The notes beneath the pieces were generated by a model. That model was not told the origin of the DNA, ran no database searches, and saw only the letters and a program-made list of their open reading frames with translations. From an uncultured Sphingomonas sp. (GTDB lineage: Bacteria > Pseudomonadota > Alphaproteobacteria > Sphingomonadales > Sphingomonadaceae), in contig NZ_CAKZHV010000057.1 of assembly GCF_936927845.1 (NCBI RefSeq), positions 124,001 through 188,000 on the forward strand: a stretch of DNA of 64,000 nt, written 5' to 3'. Position numbers and translations under genes: made by a program. This document shows, in pieces, positions 28,327-38,178 of the stretch (position 1 is the stretch's first letter; every line of letters starts with the position of its first letter).

Positions 28327-30758
28327 ATCACACCCCAGATGTCGCGGGCATATTCGGCAATGGTGCGATCGGACGAGAACCAGCCCATGTTGGCGACGTT
28401 GAGCACGGCCGAGCGTCCCCAGGCATCGCGGTCGCGCCAGCGCGCATCGACGTCGCGTTGGGCTGCGGCATAAGCGTCGAAATCGCCGGCGACCATGAAC
28501 CAATCGTGGTCGTACAATCCCTGCATCAGGTCGCGGTAGCGGTGGGGATCGTCGGGCGAGAACACGCCCGAGGCAATCGCGTTGATCGCCTGCGACAGCT
28601 CACGCGAACCCTCGATCACTTGGCGCGGATCGTAGCCGCCGCTCCGCTTTGCTGCGACCTCGTCGGCGGTCATGCCGAAGATCACGATATTGTCCGCACC
28701 GACATGATCCCTGATCTCGACGTTCGCTCCGTCGAGTGTGCCGATCGTTAGCGCGCCGTTCAACGCGAACTTCATGTTGCCGGTACCCGATGCCTCCATC
28801 CCTGCGGTCGAGATCTGCTCGGACAGGTCGGCGGCGGGAACCATGCGCTCGGCCAGGCTGACGTTGTAGTTCGGCACGAACGCGACCTTGAGCAGGTCGC
28901 CGATCGCAGGGTCGGCGTTGATGCGGCGCGCGACGTCGTTCGCCAGTTTGATGACGAGCTTGGCATTGTGGTAGCTCGACGCCGCTTTTCCTGCGAACAG
29001 CTTGACGCGCGGGGTCCAGTCGCGATCGGGATGCGAGCGAATCTGGTCGTAGAGCGCGACCGTCTCGACGAGGTTGAGCAACTGGCGCTTGTATTCGTGG
29101 ATGCGCTTGATCTGCACGTCGAAGATCGCGTCGGGATCGAGGCGGAGGCCCATGTCGCCGCGCAGATACTGCGCGAGCGCGGCCTTGTTGGTGCGCTTGA
29201 CTGCGGCGAAACGCTCGCGGAACGCGGCGTCTTCGGCGAACGGGGCGAGATCGGACAGCGCGGTCGCGTCGTCGAGGAAGCGGTCGCCAATGGCGTCACG
29301 GATCAGCGCGGTGAGCGCGGGATTGCACTCCTGCAGCCAGCGCCGTGGAGTGATGCCGTTGGTCTTGTTGTTGATCCGCGTCGGGTAGAGCCGGTGGAGG
29401 TCGGCGAACACCGTCTGCTTCATCAGATCGGTGTGGAGCGCGGCGACGCCGTTGACGCTGTGCGAGCCGGCGAAGGCGAGATTGGCCATCCGCACCCGCC
29501 GCTCGCCGCCCTCATCGATCAGGCTGATCGCGGCGATCGCGCGGTCGTCGATGCCTTGCGTTCCGCGCGCCTCTCGCAGCAGTTTGGCGTTGATCGCGTA
29601 GACGAGCTGCATGTGACGCGGCAGCATCCGCTCGAACAGCGGTAGCGGCCAGCTCTCCAGCGCTTCGGGCAGAAGCGTATGGTTGGTGTAGCCAAAGGTG
29701 GCGCGGGTCACGTCCCACGCCTCGTCGAAGGTCAGTTCGTGATAGTCGATCAGCAGCCGCATGAGTTCCGCGACCGATACCGCGGGATGCGTGTCGTTGA
29801 GCTGGATCGCGGCCTTGTCTGGGAGCGTGCGGATGTCGCCGAAATACTGGACGTGGCGACGGACAATGTCCTGGATCGAGGCGGAGGAGAAGAAGTACTC
29901 CTGCCGGAGCCGCAGCTCCTGCCCCGCCGCGGTGCTGTCATTGGGGTAGAGGACGCGGGTCAGCGTCTCGGCGCGGAGTTGATCGGCGAGCGCAGCTTGG
30001 AAGTCGCCGGCGTTGAAGGCGTCGAGCTTGATCGGATCGAACGCGCGCGCGGTCCACAGGCGCAGCGTGTTGACGCGCCGACCGCGCCAGCCGACCATCG
30101 GCGTGTCGACCGCGACCGCCTCGACCGCCTCGGCCGGGTGCCAGTGGACCGCGCCCTGCTCGTTCCCCGTCACCTCGCCGCCGAAACCGACGAAATAGGC
30201 GCTCTCGCGGCGCTCGAACTCCCACGGATTGCCGTGGGCGAGCCAGGTTTCGGGCAGTTCCATCTGCCAGCCATTGTCGATCCGCTGCCGGAACATGCCG
30301 TTGACGTAGCGAATGCCGTATCCATAGGCAGGGAGATCGAGCGTCGCCATGCTTTCCATGAAGCAGGCGGCGAGCCGGCCGAGGCCCCCGTTGCCAAGTG
30401 CCGCGTCGGGCTCGATCTCCTCCAGCTCGGCGAGGCCAACGCCGAGTTCGGACAGCGCCGAGGCGACCTCGTCGGTCTTAAGCAAGTTCGACAGCGTGTC
30501 GCGCAGCAGCCGGCCGATCAGAAATTCGAGGCTGAGATAATAGACGCGCTTGGCGCCCGCGGCATGCGCGGCGCGGGTCGAGTCCATCCAGCGTTCGATG
30601 ATGTCGTTGCGGACGGTCAGGATCGTGGCCGCCAGCCAATCGTGCGGGCGCGCGGCGTGCTCGTCCTTGCCGATACGGTGGACGAGCGTGTCGAGGATGG
30701 CGGATGCCAAGGACCCGCGCTCGGTTGTTGGCGCGGCGACGACGGTTGGAGCGTTCAA
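28323..30758 (-). CDS. glgP: Glycogen phosphorylase
   Basis: 811-aa PLP enzyme that releases glucose-1-P from glycogen. ALGNGGLGRLAACFMES, NDTHPA and the PLP region GTGNMKFALNGALTIGTLDGA (read near residue 665) are intact. It is the first gene of the glg operon, 87 nt after sufA on the same strand. No convincing terminator lies in that gap, so read-through from suf cannot be excluded. Confidence 0.96.
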   Translation of the reverse strand: MNAPTVVAAPTTERGSLASAILDTLVHRIGKDEHAARPHDWLAATILTVRNDIIERWMDSTRAAHAAGAKRVYYLSLEFLIGRLLRDTLSNLLKTDEVASALSELGVGLAELEEIEPDAALGNGGLGRLAACFMESMATLDLPAYGYGIRYVNGMFRQRIDNGWQMELPETWLAHGNPWEFERRESAYFVGFGGEVTGNEQGAVHWHPAEAVEAVAVDTPMVGWRGRRVNTLRLWTARAFDPIKLDAFNAGDFQAALADQLRAETLTRVLYPNDSTAAGQELRLRQEYFFSSASIQDIVRRHVQYFGDIRTLPDKAAIQLNDTHPAVSVAELMRLLIDYHELTFDEAWDVTRATFGYTNHTLLPEALESWPLPLFERMLPRHMQLVYAINAKLLREARGTQGIDDRAIAAISLIDEGGERRVRMANLAFAGSHSVNGVAALHTDLMKQTVFADLHRLYPTRINNKTNGITPRRWLQECNPALTALIRDAIGDRFLDDATALSDLAPFAEDAAFRERFAAVKRTNKAALAQYLRGDMGLRLDPDAIFDVQIKRIHEYKRQLLNLVETVALYDQIRSHPDRDWTPRVKLFAGKAASSYHNAKLVIKLANDVARRINADPAIGDLLKVAFVPNYNVSLAERMVPAADLSEQISTAGMEASGTGNMKFALNGALTIGTLDGANVEIRDHVGADNIVIFGMTADEVAAKRSGGYDPRQVIEGSRELSQAINAIASGVFSPDDPHRYRDLMQGLYDHDWFMVAGDFDAYAAAQRDVDARWRDRDAWGRSAVLNVANMGWFSSDRTIAEYARDIWGVM

Positions 30759-30845
30759 GCAGGACCCCCGAATGTTGCTTGGAACAGAATTAGGGGGATG
30801 AACGCCCTCTTGTCACGTCCAGTCGCATCAGCGGAAGGAATTCGC

Positions 30846-31202
30846 TCAAACGGTGAAGCTCTCGCCGCAGCCGCACGCACCCTTAGCATTGGGATTGTTG
30901 AACACGAAGCCGGCGGTGAAATCGTCCTCGACCCAGTTCATCGTCGAGCCAATGAGATAGAGGATCGAGCCGCCGTCCACGTAGAGCGTACCGCCGGGTG
31001 TCTCGATCTTCTCGTCGAACGGCTTCGCCTCGGTGACGTAATCGACCGAATAGGCAAGGCCCGAGCAGCCGCGGCGCGGGGTCGAGAGTTTGACGCCGAT
31101 GGCGCCCTCAGGTGCGCGCGCCATCAGCGCGGCGATGCGTGCCTCGGCCGTCGGCGTCATGTTGAGTGCGGCAGGGCGTGCGCGGGTCTTTAGATTGGTC
31201 AC
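30846..31202 (-). CDS. sufA: A-type Fe-S carrier
   Basis: About 118-aa HesB/IscA-type protein that passes Fe-S clusters to targets. The three conserved cysteines are in RRGCSGLAY and the C-terminal GACGCGESF. GTG 31202 is chosen because GAGGA lies 7 nt before it; a TTG one codon upstream is possible. It is the last gene of the suf operon. Confidence 0.93.
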   Translation of the reverse strand: MTNLKTRARPAALNMTPTAEARIAALMARAPEGAIGVKLSTPRRGCSGLAYSVDYVTEAKPFDEKIETPGGTLYVDGGSILYLIGSTMNWVEDDFTAGFVFNNPNAKGACGCGESFTV

Positions 31203-31212
31203 CAAGTGATCC

Positions 31213-31677
31213 TCACAACATGCCGAGTTCGAGCTTGGCGTCGTCGGACATCTTCTGCGGGTCCCACGGCGGGTCCCAGACGAGGTTGACGTCGGCGAAG
31301 GCGATGCCGGGAACCGCCGCCACGCGCATCTCGACCTCGGCCGGCATCGACTCGGCGACCGGGCAGTGCGGCGTGGTGAGCGTCATGGTTACGATCGCCT
31401 GGCCCTCGTCGGTCACCTCGACGCCGTAGATCAGCCCAAGGTCATAGATGTTGACCGGGATTTCAGGGTCGAAGATGTCCTTGAGCGCGTCGATCACGCC
31501 CTCGTACAGCGCGCCGCCGGGTTCGCCGGGCTTGTCGCCCGCAGGCTTCTGCTGAAGGAAGCCGGTCAAATAGTCGCGCTCGCGGGGAGCATCGACCGCA
31601 TCCTCGACGCGCGCGCGTGGCGGTGCGGTCACCGCCGCTACCTCCTGAACTTCGATCCGGTCGGCGTCTTCGCTCAT
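31213..31677 (-). CDS. sufT: SufT-like Fe-S assembly protein (MIP18/DUF59)
   Basis: 154 aa. A charged, variable N-terminus (1-55) precedes a DUF59 domain with DIFDPEIPVNIYDLGLIYGV and TTPHCPVAESMP, the latter holding the conserved cysteine. In bacteria these proteins help mature Fe-S enzymes. The start overlaps the sufS stop by 4 nt. Confidence 0.92.
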   Translation of the reverse strand: MSEDADRIEVQEVAAVTAPPRARVEDAVDAPRERDYLTGFLQQKPAGDKPGEPGGALYEGVIDALKDIFDPEIPVNIYDLGLIYGVEVTDEGQAIVTMTLTTPHCPVAESMPAEVEMRVAAVPGIAFADVNLVWDPPWDPQKMSDDAKLELGML

Positions 31678-32885
31678 CCGAAAATCCTCTTCACCCGTTC
31701 CATGCCGGCGACCAGCGCCTCGACGTCCCTAGGTCCATTGTAGACGCCGAAGCTGACCCGCGCGGTGGCATCGACGCCCAGGCTCGCCATCAGCGGCTGC
31801 GCGCAGTGATGCCCGGCGCGGATCGCGACCCGGCTCTCGTCCAAGATGGTGCCGATGTCGTGCGGATGCACCCCCTCCATCGCGAAGGAGACGATGCCGG
31901 CAGAGTCAGCGGGGCCGAACACGCGAACCGAATTGAGGTGCGACAGCGCGACGCGCGTGTCGGCGACCAGCGCCGCCTCGTGCGCGTGGATGCGCTCCAA
32001 CCCGATCGCGGACACGTAGTCGATCGCAGCGTGCAAGCCCAGCGCGCCGACGATGTGCGGCGTGCCGGCCTCGAAGCGGGTCGGCGCAGGCGCATAGGTC
32101 GAGCGCTCGAACGAGACGCGGTCGATCATCGAGCCACCGCCCTGGTAGGGCGGCATCTGGTTCAACAAGTCGCCCCTGCCCCACAGCACGCCGATGCCGG
32201 TCGGGCCGTAGAGCTTGTGGCCGGAGAAGACGTAGAAGTCGCAGCCGATCGCGGCGACGTCGACCGCCATCCGCGGCACCGACTGGCAGCCGTCAATCAG
32301 GATCTTCGCGCCGACCGAATGAGCGATCTCTCTCGCGCGGCTTGCGTCGAGCACCGAGCCGAGCACGTTGGAGACGTGGGCGAGCGCGACGAACTTATGC
32401 GCGGGGGTGATCATCGCCGCCATCGCGTCAAGGTCGACGCGGTGATCCTCGGTCAGCGGGATCACGTCGATCGCGGCACCGACGCGCTCAGCCGCGATCT
32501 GCCACGGCACGATGTTGCTGTGGTGTTCTAGCTGCGACAGCAGGATGCGGTCGCCCGCCTTCAACTGCTGCGCGGCCCAAGAGTGCGCGACGAGGTTGAT
32601 CCCCTCGGTCGCGCCGCGGACGAAAACGATCTCATCGGCACGAGCGCCAATGAACGCGGCGACGCGGTTGCGGGCGGCCTCGTAGGCGAGCGTCATGTCG
32701 GCACTGCGCTGGTATACGCCGCGGTGAACGGTGGCGTAGGTCTCGGCGTAGCCGCGGGTGATCGCGTCGATCACCGTCTGCGGCTTCTGCGACGTGGCGG
32801 CGGTGTCGAGATAGGCCCAGCCGTCAGGGATCGCAGGGAAGTCGGCGACGGTGTCGAGCGGGCGTTCCTGGGTGATCGTGGTCAT
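31674..32885 (-). CDS. sufS: Cysteine desulfurase SufS
   Basis: 403-aa PLP-dependent group II desulfurase that supplies sulfur. The PLP lysine is in VFSGHKLYGPTG and the active cysteine in RAGHHCAQPLM. YLDTAATSQKP at the N-terminus is typical. No sufE-like gene is in the window. Its ATG overlaps the stop of a 45-codon gene as ATGA, not that of sufD. Confidence 0.95.
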   Translation of the reverse strand: MTTITQERPLDTVADFPAIPDGWAYLDTAATSQKPQTVIDAITRGYAETYATVHRGVYQRSADMTLAYEAARNRVAAFIGARADEIVFVRGATEGINLVAHSWAAQQLKAGDRILLSQLEHHSNIVPWQIAAERVGAAIDVIPLTEDHRVDLDAMAAMITPAHKFVALAHVSNVLGSVLDASRAREIAHSVGAKILIDGCQSVPRMAVDVAAIGCDFYVFSGHKLYGPTGIGVLWGRGDLLNQMPPYQGGGSMIDRVSFERSTYAPAPTRFEAGTPHIVGALGLHAAIDYVSAIGLERIHAHEAALVADTRVALSHLNSVRVFGPADSAGIVSFAMEGVHPHDIGTILDESRVAIRAGHHCAQPLMASLGVDATARVSFGVYNGPRDVEALVAGMERVKRIFG

Positions 32886-33019
32886 GCCGGCACCTGCTGG
32901 AAAGTCGCTAAAGTCACACCCCTACGCATATACGCACGCGCGAAAACGTTCCGGCCCGGAGCCGACACCGGCGCGTAGGCGGCATGGCCGGTGTAGGACA
33001 CTCGGGTCGGCGCGTGCAT
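32882..33019 (-). CDS. Small ORF coupled between sufD and sufS
   Basis: 45 codons from ATG 33019 to TGA 32882, starting MHAPTRVSYTG and ending TLATFQQVPA. The ATG comes 2 nt after the sufD TGA and the TGA overlaps the sufS ATG as ATGA, so it fills the space exactly and would couple sufD to sufS. The product is basic, has no cysteine and no membrane span, and I do not recognise a family. It may be a real protein or serve mainly to carry ribosomes to sufS. The longer frame open to 33220 lies inside sufD and is discounted. Confidence 0.55.
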   Translation of the reverse strand: MHAPTRVSYTGHAAYAPVSAPGRNVFARAYMRRGVTLATFQQVPA

Positions 33020-33021
33020 AG

Positions 33022-34085
33022 TCACAGCGCGGCGTTGAGCCAGGCGTCTGCGTCGGCCTCGAAAGCGGCGCGGACGGTTTCGTTGCCGATCCGCTCCAGC
33101 ACGTCGCCGACGAAGGCGTGCGTCAGGATCGCCTGCGCACGGGCACGCGGGATGCCGCGGCTCTGCATGTAGAACAACGCGCGCGGGTCGAGCTCGCCAA
33201 CGGTCGCGCCGTGCGCGCACTTGACGTCGTCGGCGAAGATTTCGAGCTCGGGCTTCAAATTCACCGTTGCGGTGCGATGGAGCAGCAGGCCGCGTAGAGA
33301 CTGCTCACCGTCAGTCTTTTGCGCGTGGCGCGCGACCTCAACCGCGGCGGCGAGGCTGGCGCGGCTCTGGTCGGCGGCGACCGCGCGCCACACCTGGCGC
33401 GAGGAGCCGTTGGGCTGCGCGTGGTTGACGCGAACGGCGCATTCCTGCGCCTGGGTGTCGCTGGTGAGCAGCGCGCCACCGTACTCGGCGAAGGCGCCCT
33501 CGCCCGACATCGTCAGCTGCGCGTCGATGCGGCTGCCTTGCCCGCCCGCGCCCAGGAAGGTGGTCACGAGGCTCGCCGCCTCGCCCACGTCGGCTTCCTC
33601 GCGCAGCGACACGAAGCCGGCGGGCTGGAGCAAACGGACGCTGCGCATCAGCCGCGCGCCGCGCGCGAGCCGGGTGCGCGTGTAGCGATTGGCCCAGCCG
33701 GCGCCGACGAAGGTTTCGACCACTTCGCCGACCGCATCCTCAGCCAGTACGATCTCGGCGGCGAGGTGGTTCTCGCCCGCCGTCGCGACATGGACGATCT
33801 GCACCGGGTCGGCGGCAGCGCGTGCGTCGAGGCGGAGCGACCAGCCGGCGCGCGCGTGGCGGCCGAGCGCATGGTCGCTGCCCATGACCTCACCGAGCGT
33901 TACCGCGCCGAGCGTCGAGGCGCCCTCATCGAGCACGCCATCAACGAAGAGCAGCCGTGCACCGGGCAGGTCGAGGAAATCGTGCTCGGGACGCGCGATC
34001 GGCGCCATCGCCGCGGCAGCGGACAGCGCGCCGAGATCGGCCCAGCGCCACGCCTCGGCGCGGTTGGAGGGAAGTTCGAGCATGC

Positions 34086-34089
<4 letters not shown>
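33022..34089 (-). CDS. sufD: Fe-S assembly scaffold subunit SufD
   Basis: 355-aa partner of SufB in the SufBC2D scaffold. The C-terminal half has the conserved LLHRTATVNLKPELEIFADDVKCAHGATVGELD (read near 275-307) with the key His in CAHGAT. GTG 34089 overlaps the sufC stop as GTGA; ATG 34083 is two codons inside. Confidence 0.93.
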
Positions 34090-34841
<752 letters not shown>

Positions 34842-34906
34842 TTGCTTCTCGTTCGGAAAATGATGCTGATGTCTCGTGTGGCGTTCGTCGCCCTAACTGG
34901 CCGCGC

Positions 34907-36390
<1,484 letters not shown>

Positions 36391-36391
<1 letters not shown>

Positions 36392-36834
36392 TATGCCAGA
36401 ACCTTTGTCGGAGTTTCAGAAGAAGCAGGCTGAACGGCGAGCTGCGCGAGCGTGATGCCCGCGAGCGCGCCGCGCACCGCTTCGTTGACCGCGTTCCAGT
36501 GCGGCTTGACGCGACACGCGCCGGAGAGATTGCAGTCGTGATCGCTCGCGTCGACGCAGGCGGTCATCAGAATCGGACCCTCGACCGCCTCGACCACGTC
36601 GGCAATCGTAATCGCCGAGGGCGGGCGCGACAGGCGAAAGCCGCCACCCGTGCCGCGCACGCTGTCGATCAGCCCCGCGGCGGACAAGCGGCTGACGAGC
36701 TTCTGCGCAGTCGGCAGCGGCACGCCGGTTTCCTCCGCCAGCATCGTCGCGTTCAACCGCGCCACGCCGCCGCAATGACGCGCGGCTGCGGTGAGCAGCA
36801 CGACGGCGTAATCGGTGAGCGATGACAGGCGCAT
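36391..36834 (-). CDS. Rrf2-family regulator of the suf operon
   Basis: About 147-aa winged-helix regulator (MRLSSLTDYAVVLL, then GGFRLSRPPSAITIADVVEAVEG). It has three cysteines in CVDASDHDCNLSGAC, spaced CX7CX5C, near the IscR (CX5CX5C) and NsrR (CX8CX5C) patterns, so it probably binds an Fe-S cluster and senses cluster demand or redox state. ATG 36834 is chosen because the family begins there; an in-frame start six codons up is less likely. First gene of the suf operon and probably autoregulatory. Confidence 0.9.
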
Positions 36835-36835
36835 G

Positions 36836-36852
36836 TTGCGAATAATTCTCAA
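36836..36852 (-). promoter_or_regulatory. Fur-box-like palindrome before the suf operon
   Basis: TTGCGAATAATTCTCAA is a 17-bp inverted repeat about a central A, with seven of eight base pairs matching. The core TGCGAAT-A-ATTCTCA has the 7-1-7 form of Fur-type boxes. It ends one base before the ATG of the Rrf2 regulator, so it would cover the promoter and start region, possibly of a near-leaderless message. Fur binding is inferred; a Fur-family gene lies at 49535. Confidence 0.55.
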
Positions 36853-36957
36853 ATCGGATCAGATCGTTCCGATTGGCAGATGGCGCGCGCGGCCGCGGAA
36901 ATCAAGCGCGTGCTGCATTGCGGAAAGCTCGATCAGAACGATCGACGGCCCGCACAC

Positions 36958-36986
36958 AAAAAAGGCCCGGCGGGAGTGCCGGGCCT
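36958..36986 (-). terminator. Intrinsic terminator on the minus strand
   Basis: Read on the minus strand, AGGCCCGGC, a 6-nt loop and GCCGGGCCT form a 9-bp GC-rich stem followed directly by a run of seven or so T (TTTTTTTG). It would end a short transcript coming from the pyrD start side, containing the 16-codon ORF. It lies upstream of the suf operon and would also insulate that operon. Confidence 0.85.
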
Positions 36987-37001
36987 GAGTGCAAGAGCCT
37001 C

Positions 37002-37026
37002 GCGGAACGAAGCCCTTCGGGTCGCA
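37002..37026. repeat. 25-nt intergenic repeat, copy 1
   Basis: A 25-nt stretch beginning GCGGAACGAAGCCC and ending TTCGGGTCGCA recurs at 57053-57076 with a single base deleted and otherwise identical, in the same orientation. The core CCCTTCGGG can form a small hairpin. This copy lies between the 16-codon ORF and its terminator. Confidence 0.7.
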
Positions 37027-37032
37027 GATACG

Positions 37033-37083
37033 TTAGACCATGATTAATCGGCGAAGTATTGGACGGAAGAAGCGCCGGATCAT
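37033..37083 (-). CDS. 16-codon ORF with ribosome binding site and downstream terminator
   Basis: ATG 37083 to TAA 37033 encodes MIRRFFRPILRRLIMV, a strongly basic amphipathic peptide. AAGGA lies 4 nt upstream of the ATG, and an intrinsic terminator follows 47 nt after the stop, so the unit looks like a short independent message divergent from pyrD. I do not recognise the peptide. It may be a leader, a small membrane-active peptide or a coding segment of a small RNA. Confidence 0.4.
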   Translation of the reverse strand: MIRRFFRPILRRLIMV

Positions 37084-37152
37084 ACGTTCCTTACAACCGC
37101 GGCGCGAAATGCCGGTTTGATCAGGCCCGCGTGATCGGCGAAGAGGCGCGTC

Positions 37153-38178
37153 ATGCCCGACGCCACCCGCCTGCTTCGCCTGCTCGATCCCGAACGCGCG
37201 CACGTCGCCGCGGTGCGGCTGCTGTCCGCCTGGGGCGCAGCCGGCGCGCCAATGCGACCCCGCGTGCCACGGCTGGAGACGCGCGTCGCCGGGCTGACCT
37301 TCGCCAATCCGCTCGGCCTCGCCGCCGGGGTCGACAAGGACGCGCGCGCGATTTCCGGCTGGTTCGCGCTCGGCTTCGGTGCGGTCGAGGTCGGCACGCT
37401 GACGCCGCTGCCGCAGCCGGGCAACGCGAAGCCGCGGCTGTTCCGGCTGGAGGAGGACGGAGGCGTCATCAACCGCTTCGGGTTCAACAACGGCGGACAA
37501 GCCGAGGGCATCGCGCGTGCGGCGGCAGCGACACGCGGCGGCGTGCTGGGCATCAACGTCGGCGCGAACAAGGACGCGGCGGACCGTGTGGCGGATTACG
37601 TCGCCGGCGTGACCGCGGCGGCGCGGGTCGCCGATTACGTGACGATCAATATCAGCTCGCCCAACACGCCGGGCTTGCGCGACCTGCAGGAGGGGGCGGC
37701 GCTGCGCGACCTGCTCGCCGCCGCCAGCACGGCCAAGGGCACGACGCCGCTGTTCCTTAAGGTCGCCCCTGATCTGTCCCACGCGCAGATCGACGACATC
37801 GCGCGCGCCGCGATCGATGGCGGGGTCGACGCGCTGATCATCGGGAACACCACCGTGTCGCGGCCCGCGCTCGCGTCGCGGCACAAGGGCGAGGCGGGCG
37901 GGCTGTCGGGCGCGCCGCTCAGGCCGCTGGCACGCGCGCGGCTGGTCGACTTTCGGCGGGCCACGGGAGCTGCGCTGCCGCTGGTCGCGGTCGGCGGGAT
38001 CGATACCGGCGCGGAAGCTTATGCGCGCATTCGGGCGGGCGCTAGCCTGGTGCAGGTCTATTCCGCGATGGTCTACGGCGGCCCCGCCCTGCCCGCGCGG
38101 ATGCTGCGCGAATTGGATACGTTACTGCGCCGCGACGGGTTCGCGTGCGTCGGGGACGCGGTCGGGGCGGATGGCTGA
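37153..38178 (+). CDS. pyrD: Dihydroorotate dehydrogenase (quinone)
   Basis: 341-aa class 2 enzyme of pyrimidine synthesis, membrane-associated and quinone-linked. FANPLGLAAGVDKDARAISG, the EVGTLTPLPQPGN motif, RFGFNNGG, INISSPNTPGLRDLQ with the catalytic serine, and GGIDTGAEAYARIRAGAS are typical. The last 57 nt overlap the convergent gamma-glutamyltransferase gene. Confidence 0.96.
   Translation: MPDATRLLRLLDPERAHVAAVRLLSAWGAAGAPMRPRVPRLETRVAGLTFANPLGLAAGVDKDARAISGWFALGFGAVEVGTLTPLPQPGNAKPRLFRLEEDGGVINRFGFNNGGQAEGIARAAAATRGGVLGINVGANKDAADRVADYVAGVTAAARVADYVTINISSPNTPGLRDLQEGAALRDLLAAASTAKGTTPLFLKVAPDLSHAQIDDIARAAIDGGVDALIIGNTTVSRPALASRHKGEAGGLSGAPLRPLARARLVDFRRATGAALPLVAVGGIDTGAEAYARIRAGASLVQVYSAMVYGGPALPARMLRELDTLLRRDGFACVGDAVGADG

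Noticed and set aside
37033..37884. 283-codon minus-strand frame ending in the 16-residue peptide
   Set aside because: Most of it is antisense to pyrD; only the last 16 codons have a ribosome binding site and lie outside that gene.
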